A DNA stretch of 64,000 bases from Frateuria_A sp051900535 (GCF_051900535.1 NZ_JBHZGI010000006.1:171344-235343), one strand, 5' to 3'. Shown: positions 45,225 through 54,734, counted from the stretch's first letter. Translations and numbers: made by a program. Notes: generated from the sequence alone by a model not told the origin.

Positions 45225-46736
45225 TCAACGCTTGCGCGAGCGCAACTCCTCCAGCACCGACATCAGATCCCGCATGTGCGCCCGCCCGGACGCATCAGCG
45301 AGCCACGCACCGAAGTAGAGGCCGCCGTAGATCAGCGCGTCGAGGAACACCCAGCGCGCCGGCAACTCGCCGGTCGCCGAATGGATGCCCCACAGCACGA
45401 GTGCGGCGCCGATGGACGTGGCGGCCGGCCGCGCCAGCGTCTTGGCCGTGGTCCACAGGTCCACCGGCGTGCCGCGGTAGGCGTTGTTCAGCCAGGGAAC
45501 GACCAGCAGCACGCGGGTGGCGCTGAAGGACAGCGCGATGCCCAGCGCGCCCCAGGGCAGGCCGATGAAGAACGCCGCCACGGTGATCGGCGTGGAGATG
45601 CCCTGCCAGAACAGCCGGCGATCGGTGCGGCCCAGCGAGGTATAGACCCAGTTGCCTGCGATGTTGAAGGTGCCGATGAACGCGGCGATGCCCAGCGCCT
45701 GGAACAGCGGCACGGTGGGTAACCACTTCGGTCCCAGCGCAAGCTCGATGACCTGGCGCGCATCCACCTGCAGGAAGCACACGATCGGCATGCCGACGAA
45801 TACGATCGCGCCCAGCGCCCGGTAGTAGAACCGGCAGAATCGCTTGGGCTGGTGCTGCAGGCGGCTCAGCGCCGGCAGCATGACCGAGGAGAGCGGCGCG
45901 TTGATCTGCTGGATCGGCAGCAGCAGCATGCGGTAGGCCAGCGTGTAGAAACCCAGCGCGGCATCGGAGATGTAGCGGCCGATGAGCACGTTGTCGACGT
46001 TGCGGTTGGCGAAGTTGAGGATGCTCGATGCGCTCTGGTTCGCGCCGAGCTTGACCATCGGCCGCACGCCGCTGCGGCGTCGCGGCAACCCCGGCACCCA
46101 GCGGCAGAAGCCGTAGAGCATCGCCAGCGTGACCAGCGCCATGGTGTATTGCTGCACGACGAATGCCCAGTAGCCGGCGCCCAGCCAGGCGGCGAAGACG
46201 GCGGCGGCGAAGCCGGCCACCAGCGCCACCAGGTCGCCGCTCACCTTCTGCGTGAAGCGCATCTGCCGTTGCAGCAACGCGCGGTGTTGCACGCCCAGAC
46301 TGCTGATCAGCACCACGCCGGCCATGGCCAGGCCGAGGGCCAGCACGCGCGGATCCTTGTAGAACCACGCCATCGCGGGACTGAGTCCGGCAACGAGCGC
46401 GGCGGCGGTGAGTCCCAGCAGCGCATTGAGCCAGAACAGCGTGCTGACCTGGCCATGGTTGATCTCGGCCTGCTGCACGGTCGCCAGCGACAGTCCACCG
46501 GTCTGGATGGTCGTGATGAAGCCGGTGAGCGCGATGGTCTTGCCGTAGACGCCGAAATCCTCCGGCAACAGCAGCCGCGCGAGCACCGCCATGCCGCCGA
46601 CCTGCAGCAACAGACGGGCCGCCTGGCTGGAAACGGTCACCGCCGCACCCCGCACGCTGCGCTTGCGCAGGTCCTGGTGCAGGTGTTCCGTTTCGAACAG
46701 GGCGTGGTGGGCGGCGCTTACGTTCGTGTCTGTCAT
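45225..46736 (-). CDS. Wzx-type oligosaccharide flippase
   Basis: A 503-residue membrane protein of the MOP exporter superfamily with about 12-14 helices. The N-terminal block RGAAVTVSSQAARLLLQVGGMAVLARLLLPEDFGVYG is typical of the polysaccharide translocase family, and FANRNVDNVLIGRYISDAALGFYTLAYRMLLLPIQ is the conserved central loop. It moves undecaprenyl-linked repeat units across the inner membrane. The start at 46736 is chosen because the preceding sequence lacks homology and belongs to an intergenic region. It would act after the cytoplasmic sulfotransferases and glycosyltransferases of this locus. Confidence 0.9.
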   Translation of the reverse strand: MTDTNVSAAHHALFETEHLHQDLRKRSVRGAAVTVSSQAARLLLQVGGMAVLARLLLPEDFGVYGKTIALTGFITTIQTGGLSLATVQQAEINHGQVSTLFWLNALLGLTAAALVAGLSPAMAWFYKDPRVLALGLAMAGVVLISSLGVQHRALLQRQMRFTQKVSGDLVALVAGFAAAVFAAWLGAGYWAFVVQQYTMALVTLAMLYGFCRWVPGLPRRRSGVRPMVKLGANQSASSILNFANRNVDNVLIGRYISDAALGFYTLAYRMLLLPIQQINAPLSSVMLPALSRLQHQPKRFCRFYYRALGAIVFVGMPIVCFLQVDARQVIELALGPKWLPTVPLFQALGIAAFIGTFNIAGNWVYTSLGRTDRRLFWQGISTPITVAAFFIGLPWGALGIALSFSATRVLLVVPWLNNAYRGTPVDLWTTAKTLARPAATSIGAALVLWGIHSATGELPARWVFLDALIYGGLYFGAWLADASGRAHMRDLMSVLEELRSRKR

Positions 46737-46861
46737 GGGTGGTGAATCAGAGGCGGGCTCGACCGTAGGCCGGGGTCGCGAACGTTGGAGGGGACGGCGT
46801 GAATCGGCCGTATAGCGACGGTACCGGGACGACTGATCGCCGTTGCGCCGCATCGAAAGTC

Positions 46862-47809
46862 CTATCGTTGCGCGATGCGTCGATACACCGAACTGGTGCC
46901 GGCCTTGATGCGCGAGGAAATCCGGATGCCGAGGAACGAGGCCAGCAGCGCGCTGCGGGCGTTGTAGCCGCGGTTGTGGAAGCCGAACTCGCGCGCCTTG
47001 GCGCTCCACTTCGCGCCCGACGCGCTGTCGCCGTAGGCGTAGGCCACCCACGCGGTCTTGCAGCAGAGGCGACCGAGGGCGAACCGCTCGTCCTGTCCGT
47101 TGCCGCCGGAGAGCCGGGACCGCACCCAGCCCTCGATCTGCTCGAACACCACGTCGGCCGCGTACATCACGTCCTTGATCTGCGCCTTGGTCACGCGGTG
47201 GGGCGAGTCGTGCTGCCAGTAGACACCGTTGCCCTGGCTGGAGATCGCCACCTTCAGGCCGCGGATGAGCGCGCGGATCATCAGCTCGCCGTCCTGGTCC
47301 TTGCGCAGCCGCTCGTCCCACGCGCCGATCGAGCGAATGGCGTCGGTGCGCCAGGCGATGCAGCAGGGCGGGAAGAACGCGTGCATGACCCAATGGAAGA
47401 TCCGCTCGCCGTTGTCCAGCGCGGGCGGCTGGCGCAGCATCCCGCGCTCGCGACCTTCGCCGTCGTACACCCACGGGCCGATCGCCACGTCCGCGTGCTC
47501 GCGCTCCATCGCGTCGACCAGTCCGGCCAGCAGGCCGTTCTCCACATAGTCGTCCGAGTCCAGGAACATCACGTAATCGGTGTCCACCTGGGCCAGGCCC
47601 AGGTTGCGCGCACGCGGCGCGCCGCCGTTCTGCTGCAGCGAGAAAAGCCGCGCCCCGGTGGCCTGCACGACCTTGCCCGTGCCGTCGAGCACGCCGTCCT
47701 CGACCACGATGACGTTGCGCTCGGCAACGCCCTCGGCGATCGCCGAACGTATCGTCCGCTCGACCCAGCGCTCGGAACGGTACGCGGGCACCACCACGCT
47801 GAGGTTCAT
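46862..47809 (-). CDS. Glycosyltransferase family 2 (first)
   Basis: A 315-residue GT-A fold transferase. It begins MNLSVVVPAYRSERWVERTI. The nucleotide-sugar region is VIVVEDGVLDGTGKVV and the metal-binding motif is VMFLDSDDYVENG. RKDQDGELMIRALIRG is the usual ED-type motif near the acceptor site. It has no membrane helix. The ATG at 47809 follows a purine-rich AGAGGCGAG. The next gene on the strand is the flippase, 125 bases away. The donor sugar cannot be told from sequence. Confidence 0.88.
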   Translation of the reverse strand: MNLSVVVPAYRSERWVERTIRSAIAEGVAERNVIVVEDGVLDGTGKVVQATGARLFSLQQNGGAPRARNLGLAQVDTDYVMFLDSDDYVENGLLAGLVDAMEREHADVAIGPWVYDGEGRERGMLRQPPALDNGERIFHWVMHAFFPPCCIAWRTDAIRSIGAWDERLRKDQDGELMIRALIRGLKVAISSQGNGVYWQHDSPHRVTKAQIKDVMYAADVVFEQIEGWVRSRLSGGNGQDERFALGRLCCKTAWVAYAYGDSASGAKWSAKAREFGFHNRGYNARSALLASFLGIRISSRIKAGTSSVYRRIAQR

Positions 47810-48103
47810 GCTCGCCTCTTGCCGGTTGCCGTGTTTGCGGTCGATCGGATCCATCTGGCCAAGCCCTTCAAGTCGTTCGGATTGCAGGCCGGCCGCGCTG
47901 TCGCAAGCGGCAGGCGACGCCCGCGGTCGCCCTGCGCGAGGGCGCCCGCGCGACCTGTTTTGCCTGCCGGATGATTGAGGTTTTGCCGTGAAATCGCCGT
48001 TCAAGAACCGCAAGCACGCGGAGTTCCGGCGTACAGGCATGCGCCCTCTCCCCCTCGGGGAGAGGCCGCACGGGCTTTCTGGCGAGGCCGTTTCGCGGCG
48101 ATT

Positions 48104-48796
48104 TCAGTAGTGATAGCCCAGCAACCGCAGTTCATCGCCGAAGGTCTTGTCCACCCAGCTGCGCTCCTCCTCGCCCAGCACTTCGCGGTAGCCGCGGTTG
48201 TCGCTGCGGTGCTTGGCCTTGGCGTGCGGCAATTGCAGCGGCTCGGGCAGGCCGATGATCCGGCGGACCTCTTCCAGCTCGTCGGCGATCGACTCGAAGC
48301 GGCAGATGCGATCGACCGCCACCTTGCCGCCGAGCGTGTACACATCGAAGCCGCGGTGCTTGAGCATCATTGCCCGGGGGGTGCGGATGAAGCTGGACAT
48401 CGGCGGGCGCGGCTCGGAGCGGTTGCACCAGTAGTAGTGCGAGATGAGCCGGTCGTAGGGATTGCGCTCGAAGCAGAACTTGAAATAGCCGTTCCACGCA
48501 TCCCGACCGATGTACTCGCGCACTTCGCGCCCGGTCATGTGGTTGTAGAAGCGCAGCTTGCGCTTGCCCTTGAGCGCCAGCTTCGCCACATCGCGCACGC
48601 CGTACTCGTACCAGGGCGCCAGGTAGTTCTGCGCACCGCGGTAGCCCAGCGAGCGGCGGGTTTCCTCGTCGACCGGCGAGATCGGCGTGATGATGTCCTC
48701 CGGACCGCAGAACTTCGACAACGCGATCTCGATCGACGTGCCGGCCGTCTTGTTGGTCTTGAGGAAAATGAACTTGTGCTTGTGGGAAACGATCAT
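48104..48796 (-). CDS. Sulfotransferase family 2 protein
   Basis: A 230-residue protein of the Sulfotransfer_2 type. MIVSHKHKFIFLKTNKTAGTSIEIALSKF carries the 5'-phosphosulfate loop KTAGTS (16-21). CFERNPYDRLISHYYWC is the 3'-phosphate loop with R-N-P-x-D-R-x-x-S. The central part contains DVYTLGGKVAVDRICRFESIADELEEV, as in family members that sulfate glycans. No signal peptide. The flanks, 47810-48103 and 48797-49033, hold no gene and no copy of the 36-bp element. It is the fifth sulfotransferase-like gene of the locus. Confidence 0.88.
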   Translation of the reverse strand: MIVSHKHKFIFLKTNKTAGTSIEIALSKFCGPEDIITPISPVDEETRRSLGYRGAQNYLAPWYEYGVRDVAKLALKGKRKLRFYNHMTGREVREYIGRDAWNGYFKFCFERNPYDRLISHYYWCNRSEPRPPMSSFIRTPRAMMLKHRGFDVYTLGGKVAVDRICRFESIADELEEVRRIIGLPEPLQLPHAKAKHRSDNRGYREVLGEEERSWVDKTFGDELRLLGYHY

Positions 48797-49033
48797 GGCA
48801 GTCTTCCTAACTTGCCCGCAGGAACCGAGTGGCCGCGCGGCGGCGCAGGCGCGCGGCAATGCCCGGACATTCTTTCGACAGGAACGTGGACGAAGTGTCT
48901 GCGTGGCGCGCGAGGCGGAGTCGCCCGGGCTCGCCCGACGTGCACTGCGCCCTTGCCGGAGCCCACGCGTGGCGATGCGCTTCACCGCGCCGGCAAGGCG
49001 TCGCCCCCACGGGGGGCGCTGCATGGAACGCGT

Positions 49034-49915
49034 TCAGGCGGGGGCGTGAGTGCGGCCGCGCAGGGTGCGCGCGACGGTGCGGCGCATCTTGTTGACCAGG
49101 CCGACGGTGCTGGCGAAGACATACTCATGCCTGCTGAGCAGGCCCTGCCGCACCAGCTTGCGGCGCAAGTCGCGCCGGCCGCGGTGGATCGCGTCGAAGT
49201 CGTCGCTCAAGCCCACCTCGCCGTCTTCGCGGCGGTTCCAGATGGCCAGCACCTGGTCGATCTTGGCGCAGCGGTAGCCGGACAGCACGATCTGCGACCA
49301 CAGCAGGTAGTCTTCCGAGCGGCGGAATTCCTCGTCGAAGCGGAACGGGAGATCCCGTCGCAGGACGACCGAGGCGGTCGGGAAAGGATTGCGCACCAGC
49401 AGGGTTCCACGCCCCACGATGTCCACGCCTACCGGCGTCTGCGGCGTCGGCAGCACCGTTCCGCGCGGGCGCACCAGCATCTGGTGCGCGATGAGCGCGA
49501 TCTCCGGATCGGCTTCCAGCGCGGCCATCTGCAGCTCCAGCTTGCGCGGACCCCAGGTGTCGTCGGCGTCGAGGAAGGCGATGTAGGGTTGCTCGGCCTG
49601 TTGCCAGCCGGTGTTGCGCGCGTGTGAGGGCCCGCGGTTGGCGGGAAGCGCGATCACCTTGACCCAGTCGGTGCCGTAGGCGGATGCGACGCGGTGCAAC
49701 GCCTCGAGCGTATCGTCGCCGCTGGCGTCCTCCACCAGCAGCACCTCGGCCGGACGCAACGTCTGGGCGGCGATCGAGGCGACGGCGTCGTCGATGGTCG
49801 CCGTGCAGCGGAAGCAGGGAACCACCACGCTCACCGGTGCCAGCGCCCTCGAAGGAGTGACCCGGCTCCGTGCGCCCCCTTCCAGGACGGCTTGAGCTTC
49901 ATGCCCATTATTCAT
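49034..49915 (-). CDS. Glycosyltransferase family 2 (second)
   Basis: A 293-residue GT-A transferase. APVSVVVPCFRCTATIDDAVASIA starts the domain after a 25-residue leader. VEDASGDDTLEAL and YIAFLDADDTWGPRKLELQ carry the nucleotide- and metal-binding Asp residues. FRRSEDYLLWSQIVLSGYRC is the acceptor-side motif. The C-terminus is basic and may touch the membrane. It is a clear paralogue of the gene at 61493-62398 (same leader, same motif sequence over the whole length). The upstream 92 bases before the beta-helix terminator are less GC-rich. Confidence 0.88.
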   Translation of the reverse strand: MNNGHEAQAVLEGGARSRVTPSRALAPVSVVVPCFRCTATIDDAVASIAAQTLRPAEVLLVEDASGDDTLEALHRVASAYGTDWVKVIALPANRGPSHARNTGWQQAEQPYIAFLDADDTWGPRKLELQMAALEADPEIALIAHQMLVRPRGTVLPTPQTPVGVDIVGRGTLLVRNPFPTASVVLRRDLPFRFDEEFRRSEDYLLWSQIVLSGYRCAKIDQVLAIWNRREDGEVGLSDDFDAIHRGRRDLRRKLVRQGLLSRHEYVFASTVGLVNKMRRTVARTLRGRTHAPA

Positions 49916-50007
49916 GACCGACCTCGACCGTTCGGAAATTTAACGACCTAGGATTGACCGGACCGGATCAATGCATCGTCAATGCCCTGGCGGGCGATCG
50001 ACCGGCG

Positions 50008-50037
50008 AAAAAAAAGGGGCAGCCATGAGGCTGCCCC
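50008..50037 (-). terminator. Terminator of beta-helix gene 1
   Basis: On the minus strand GGGGCAGCC / GGCTGCCCC with loop TCAT, followed by an eight-base T-run, 24 bases after the stop of the beta-helix gene. Confidence 0.93.
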
Positions 50038-50060
50038 GGAGAGTACCCAGCTGGTAATGC

Positions 50061-51245
50061 TTAGCGGGTGTAGGTGTTGTACTTGGCGTTCGAGTAAATG
50101 TTGTCGTGGACCGTGATGTTGTACGAGCCCGCGCTGAACTGGATGTCGCGGCTCAGCGAACCGCCTTCCTTGGTCGCGGACATGTAGCGGGTGCTGTTGT
50201 ACTTGAGCGTGTTGCCGGTGATCAGCCAGTCGTGCGACTTGCCGCTCGGGCGCACGCCCGCCAGGCCGTTCTCGGTCATGAAGTTGCCGGTGACGGTGAC
50301 GTAAGGGGCACCGATGCCCATCACGCCGAAACCGTAGTTGCCCTTCATCGTGTTGCCGACGATGGCGATGTCGGCGATGTTGGCGTGCAGCTCGATACCG
50401 TTGCCGTGGTTGTCGGCGAAGGTGTTGTTTTCCAGGCGGATCGCGTTGGTCTCGCCCTCGGTCATCGGCTCGATGTCGATGCCCGCCTCCGGCAGCGTGC
50501 CGTTGGTGCCCTGGAAGGTGCTGTTGACGATGTAGACGTGCTGCGACGGGCCGATCGACAGGCCCTGGCGGCGGTTGTTGCTCGACACGATGCCGTCGAC
50601 GGTCACGTAGTCCGAACGCACGTGCACCTTGTTGACGTCCTTGGCGCCGATCCACACGCCGTCGCCCCAGAAGTTGGAGATGTTGACGTTCTTCAGCACG
50701 ACGTTGGTCGAGGCGGTGACGTTGATGCCGTAACCCCACTCACCGGTGTCGCCCAGATGCTTGGTGCGGTCGCCGATCAGGTTGCCGCCGACCACGCGCA
50801 CGTCGGTGGCGTTGTAGACCTGGATCACCATGTAGCGGCTGGCGCTGGTCGGGATCACTTCCAGGGTGGCGGCCGGGTCCATCTTCAGGCGGGTGTGCGA
50901 ACGCAGCTTGATCGGCTTGGTGGCGTTGACCATGTAGTGGCCAGCCGGCACGAAAACGGTGCCGCCGCTGATCGGCAACGAGTCGACGGCGGCCTGGATG
51001 GCGGCGGTGTCGTCATGCACGCCGTCGCCCAGGGCGCCCTTGGTGCGCACGTCGACGGTCATGGTCTTGCCGATGACCGGCTTGGGCATCGCGGTCCACC
51101 AGTCGGCGGCGAACGAGGGCGCGGCGACCGCGGAGAGGGCCAGCGCGGCGAACGCCAGCATCAACGGCTTCTTCACGAAGTTCTTCGCGGTGACGGAGGT
51201 GCGGCCGGCGACGGCAAGCTGCTGATTCTTAACGGAAGTGTTCAT
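50061..51245 (-). CDS. Exported right-handed beta-helix protein 1
   Basis: A 394-residue secreted protein. The signal peptide (LAFAALALSAVAAPSFAAD) is preceded by an unusually long N-region. The mature protein starts WWTAMPKPVIGKTMTVDVRTKGALGDGVHDDTAAIQAAVDSLPISGGTVFVPAGHY, the N-terminal cap of pectate-lyase-superfamily (Pectate_lyase_3) proteins. About ten beta-helix coils with Asn ladders follow (for example VKNVNISNFWGDGVWIG, HVYIVNSTFQGTNGTL). The fold is shared by polysaccharide lyases, epimerases and glycosidases; the catalytic residues are not obvious. It has its own leader and terminator, so it is monocistronic. Confidence 0.87.
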   Translation of the reverse strand: MNTSVKNQQLAVAGRTSVTAKNFVKKPLMLAFAALALSAVAAPSFAADWWTAMPKPVIGKTMTVDVRTKGALGDGVHDDTAAIQAAVDSLPISGGTVFVPAGHYMVNATKPIKLRSHTRLKMDPAATLEVIPTSASRYMVIQVYNATDVRVVGGNLIGDRTKHLGDTGEWGYGINVTASTNVVLKNVNISNFWGDGVWIGAKDVNKVHVRSDYVTVDGIVSSNNRRQGLSIGPSQHVYIVNSTFQGTNGTLPEAGIDIEPMTEGETNAIRLENNTFADNHGNGIELHANIADIAIVGNTMKGNYGFGVMGIGAPYVTVTGNFMTENGLAGVRPSGKSHDWLITGNTLKYNSTRYMSATKEGGSLSRDIQFSAGSYNITVHDNIYSNAKYNTYTR

Positions 51246-51282
51246 GTTCAACGGGATCTCGGGTCTTTTGTCGGGTAGCACT

Positions 51283-51341
51283 TCGTCACGCGAAGCTCAC
51301 GCAAAAAATGCGCGATCGTCACGTACCTAAGCAAGCTCGAC
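51283..51341 (-). promoter_or_regulatory. Conserved leader of beta-helix gene 1
   Basis: On the minus strand GTCGAGCTTGCTTAG (51341-51327), then CGTGACG, and about 25 bases later GCGTGACGAAG. The same blocks precede beta-helix genes 2 and 3. The rest of the 372-base gap (51246-51617) includes a perfect 12-base hairpin AAGGGCGCCGTA / TACGGCGCCCTT at 51549-51576, which probably ends the tyrosinase transcript although it lacks a T-run. Confidence 0.55.
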
Positions 51342-51617
51342 AGAGGACCCCAAGTGAACAAAACATGATCACGTTGGCAAAACATGCCCGGACGGCCCAA
51401 AAGCCTGTCGCGACAGGCGAGACCCGCATCACACACAAGGGCTGCAGGGCACACAGACAGGCGCCTGCCAGCTTTGGTGAAAATCCCTCCGGTCGCGCGT
51501 TGCACGCCACCGGAAACCTCGTGGCACGAGGCGTCCGCCACACACGACAAGGGCGCCGTATCGCTACGGCGCCCTTGGCAGGCCGGCACGAACCGGCCGA
51601 TGCGTCACATCCGATGG

Positions 51618-53069
51618 CTAGTTATCGGCCTCCACCCTCAACGACTTGAGGTGGATCGTGTGGCCCTTGGCCGGATGGGCTCGGCCGTTCGCCCGCACGA
51701 AGGAGATGCTGAGCTTGTCCAGGTCGGCGGGCCAGATGCCGCGGAGCGCCTCGCTCAACGGGAAGACGAAGCGCACTTCCGGCTTGCCGGCCCCATGCAT
51801 GTCCTGCATGCCTTGCATTCCCTTGCCCTGCATGGCCGCCTGCATCTGCGCCACGCCGATCTCGAAGGAGCCCAGCATGCCGAGCAGGTACTTGCGCTCG
51901 GGCTGGTTCACGCCCGCCTGCTCCGGAAGGTTGACGAACACCTTGTAGAAATACCCGCCCTTGGCGCCCAGCCCGGTGAGCTGCACGCCATCGAGCACCA
52001 GCCGCAGCGGATCGGCCTTGGCCGCGGCCTGCGTACCGGTCGATTGCAGCAGCAGCGAACGCACCTGGCCGGCGTCCTGGGCCGTGAGCGCCACGTCCAC
52101 GGTGACGGAGTGTTCGTCCAGCACCAGTGGCTCCGATGCGCCCAGCGACGTCGTCCGCACGCTCGCCGGCCGCAGCGGCGCCGTACGCGGGGACGAGAAC
52201 GACGACAGCGAGGTGGCGCGTACCGTCGACGTGGAGGTGCTCGGCGGCGGCTCGGCGGGCGGCAGCGCGGCGGGCATGGTCTCGTTTTCGTACACGTAGA
52301 ACATGTACCGGGACGGGTTCCTTGCCCACACGCGGGGCACCTCGTCCACCGCGTCGCCGTACTGGAGCGAGCCCTGCCAGTAGTTCTGGTAGGCCCTGGG
52401 CATGTGGCGTCCGTTGCCGGCCTCGAACCAGGCCAGCCACAACCGGTCGATGTTGGCGTGGTGGACCCAGAACAGCGGGTCCCGGGGTGAAATGATGATG
52501 TCGCCCATCGCCCCGCCGATGAGGTTGTGCACCGGGTTGTGCGGTGCGGTTTCCAGTTTCGCCTCGAATGCGTTGCCGCTGCCGCGCTGGAAATTGACCA
52601 CATCGTCGGCGAACGGATCCAGGCTCAGCGCCTCGGTGACATCGTCGCCCGTCCGCTCTTTGCGCCACAGCGGCGAGGTGGTGTCCAGGAACTCCGGCGG
52701 GACCTGCGGATGGGTGTAGTAGTCCCAGTACGGAAGCACCATGTCGGGAATGCCCGAAACGGCGCGCAGGTTTTCCTCGAAGCGATACAGCAATCCACGG
52801 TGCCAGGCGAGGAAGTACGGGCTGCGGTGGGGACAGAAATTGACGTGGACGTCCACCCAGTAACCCCAGTTCGCGGGCGTGGTGGTGCCGCGGTTGTCCC
52901 GCATGGCGCCGATCGCGGCGACGAAAGGTTCGTACAGGGGGCCGGTGCAGAACGTGTCCCAACTGGGCCGGGTGCGCACGACCGTGTCGGCGGACCTGAC
53001 CACGCTCGGCAGGAGCGGCAACAGGGCAAGGGAAGCGGACGACTGAAGAAAGCGCCTTCTTGAAATCAT
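51618..53069 (-). CDS. Tat-exported tyrosinase-family copper protein
   Basis: A 483-residue type 3 copper oxidase. The Tat signal is MISRRRFLQSSASLALLPLLPSV. The copper A histidines are H75, H81 and H90 (HVNFCPH, FLAWHRG) and the copper B histidines are H177, H181 and H204 (HNPVHNL, LFWVHHANIDRLW), in the spacing of bacterial and plant-like polyphenol oxidases. A Pro/Ser/Thr linker leads to a C-terminal domain of about 170 residues with a Met/His-rich stretch, MQAAMQGKGMQGMQDMHGAG, that could bind copper. GGAGGA lies six bases before the ATG. It sits between beta-helix genes. Possible roles are melanin formation or phenolic cross-linking. Confidence 0.9.
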   Translation of the reverse strand: MISRRRFLQSSASLALLPLLPSVVRSADTVVRTRPSWDTFCTGPLYEPFVAAIGAMRDNRGTTTPANWGYWVDVHVNFCPHRSPYFLAWHRGLLYRFEENLRAVSGIPDMVLPYWDYYTHPQVPPEFLDTTSPLWRKERTGDDVTEALSLDPFADDVVNFQRGSGNAFEAKLETAPHNPVHNLIGGAMGDIIISPRDPLFWVHHANIDRLWLAWFEAGNGRHMPRAYQNYWQGSLQYGDAVDEVPRVWARNPSRYMFYVYENETMPAALPPAEPPPSTSTSTVRATSLSSFSSPRTAPLRPASVRTTSLGASEPLVLDEHSVTVDVALTAQDAGQVRSLLLQSTGTQAAAKADPLRLVLDGVQLTGLGAKGGYFYKVFVNLPEQAGVNQPERKYLLGMLGSFEIGVAQMQAAMQGKGMQGMQDMHGAGKPEVRFVFPLSEALRGIWPADLDKLSISFVRANGRAHPAKGHTIHLKSLRVEADN

Positions 53070-53223
53070 GGTGGGTCCTCCATGGGGCTAGCGGGTCTCG
53101 AGGGATCAACGCGCCCGGATTGCCCGGCACGGAAGTGGGGACGAGACCTCAAGCGGGATTACAGACTTTCGGCGCGGCGGGGCTGTTCCGGCGGCCGCTT
53201 TTTGAAGGTGCCGTCCTAGGCAC

Positions 53224-53238
53224 CTATTCAGTGAATAG
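53224..53238. promoter_or_regulatory. Perfect palindrome in the tyrosinase / beta-helix 2 divergent region
   Basis: CTATTCA-G-TGAATAG is a perfect inverted repeat 155 bases before the tyrosinase start and 309 before the beta-helix start. Two more hairpins lie nearby: GGTGCC-GTCCTA-GGCACC (53207-53224) and GCAGGCAC-CCGT-GTGCCTGC (53295-53314). The 477-base region 53070-53546 has no gene. Confidence 0.4.
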
Positions 53239-53472
53239 CGGGGCACGTCAACCGGAGGTATAGGAAGCGCCGCGTTCCTGCATACGCGCGCGCGCAGGCA
53301 CCCGTGTGCCTGCCATTTTCACCGACGGAAAACCCTCGCAGGGCCGGTCATCGCGGTCGTTCCCGATCTAATTGCACGAGCGCGCCGATCCAGCCTCATC
53401 GGTCGCGAGGCCCCATGCACCAACGATCCGGCGTGCACCAGCCCGCTCCACTTCCATGAACCGAACCCAATG

Positions 53473-53531
53473 GTCGAGCTTGTTAGTCCCGTGAAGGACT
53501 TGCATCTTCCGCGTCGCTTCCATGTGACGAG
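53473..53531 (+). promoter_or_regulatory. Conserved leader of beta-helix gene 2
   Basis: GTCGAGCTTGTTAG, then CCGTGAAGG, then a potential hairpin CGTCGC-N6-GTGACG just before the ribosome binding site. The homology to the leader of beta-helix gene 3 runs from about 95 bases upstream of the start. Confidence 0.6.
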
Positions 53532-53546
53532 CGAGTCAACCTCCTG

Positions 53547-54704
53547 ATGATGAATCAACACGACACCCAGTCCTCGGCCAAGCCGGGCACCACCAAGCGG
53601 AATTTCTCCATGAAAAAGAACTTGATGATCGCTATCGCTTCGCTGACGCTGTCTGCCGTGGCACTTCCTGCTGCCGCTTCCAACTGGTGGGACGCGACGC
53701 CGAACATTTCGATCGGCTCGTCCTCCGTCAACGTCAAGAACAAGGGCGCGCTGGGCAACGGTTCGCATGACGACACCGCCGCGATCCAGTCCGCCATCAA
53801 CTCGCTGCCGAGCAGCGGCGGCACCGTCGTCGTCCCGGCTGGCCGCTACATGATCAACGCGCTCAAGCCGCTCACCCTGCACTCGCACACGCGCCTGCAG
53901 CTGGACTCCGGTGCGGAGCTCAAGGTGATCCCCAACGGCGCCAGCCGCTACTGGGTGGTCAAGGTGTTCGAGGTCAACAACGTCGAGATCGTCGGCGGCA
54001 AGATCACCGGCGACCGGGCCAACCACAAGGGCAATACCGGCGAATGGGGCTACGGCATCAACATTTCCGGGTCCAGCAACGTGCTGGTGCGCAATGTGAA
54101 CATCTCCGAGTTCTGGGGCGATGGCATGTGGATCGGCGCGGTCAAGTCCGGCGGCAAGCTGACCCGCTCCAACTACGTGACGGTCAACAACGTCACTTCC
54201 TCGCATAACCGCCGCCAGGGCCTGTCGATCGGTCCGTCCCAGCACGTCTACATCGTCAACAGCACCTTCAAGAACACCCAGGGCACGCTGCCCGAAGCGG
54301 GCATGGATCTCGAGCCGCAGGACCAGGGCCCGGTGGACACCGTCCGCCTGGAGAACAACACCTTCTCCGGCAACGCCGGCAACGGCATCGAGCTGCACTA
54401 CAACGTCTCGAACGTGACCATCACGGGCAACACGCTCAGCGGCAACGATGGCTTCGGCTCGCTGGCCATCGGCCCGGGGCAATTGAACATCAACAACAAC
54501 TACGCCACCAAGAACGGCCTGGCCGGCGTGGGCATGAGCGGCCAGACGCACAACTCGTCCGTGAGCGGCAACAAGCTCCAGTACAACAGCACGCACTACA
54601 TGTCGCCGAGCAGTTCCGGCGGTTCGGACAGCCGTGACATCCAGATCGGCAAGAAGACCTCCTCGATCTCCGTTTCCGGCAACCAGCTCACGCCCAACAA
54701 GTAA
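53547..54704 (+). CDS. Exported right-handed beta-helix protein 2
   Basis: A 385-residue secreted protein, closely related to the next gene. After MMNQHDTQSSAKPG the signal peptide (IAIASLTLSAVALPAAAS) leads to NWWDATPNISIGSSSVNVKNKGALGNGSHDDTAAIQSAINSLPSSGG, the Pectate_lyase_3 cap. The repeated coils have Asn ladders (NVNISEFWGDGMWIG, NNTFSGNAGNGIELH, NYATKNGLAGVGMSG). The conserved TGDRxNHKGNTGEWGYGINIS block occurs in all four copies and may form the active cleft. It has its own leader and a strong terminator. A role as lyase or epimerase for the locus's polysaccharide is inferred. Confidence 0.88.
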   Translation: MMNQHDTQSSAKPGTTKRNFSMKKNLMIAIASLTLSAVALPAAASNWWDATPNISIGSSSVNVKNKGALGNGSHDDTAAIQSAINSLPSSGGTVVVPAGRYMINALKPLTLHSHTRLQLDSGAELKVIPNGASRYWVVKVFEVNNVEIVGGKITGDRANHKGNTGEWGYGINISGSSNVLVRNVNISEFWGDGMWIGAVKSGGKLTRSNYVTVNNVTSSHNRRQGLSIGPSQHVYIVNSTFKNTQGTLPEAGMDLEPQDQGPVDTVRLENNTFSGNAGNGIELHYNVSNVTITGNTLSGNDGFGSLAIGPGQLNINNNYATKNGLAGVGMSGQTHNSSVSGNKLQYNSTHYMSPSSSGGSDSRDIQIGKKTSSISVSGNQLTPNK

Positions 54705-54734
54705 GGGCCAGCCGGCCGGGATGGCCTTTGCAGA

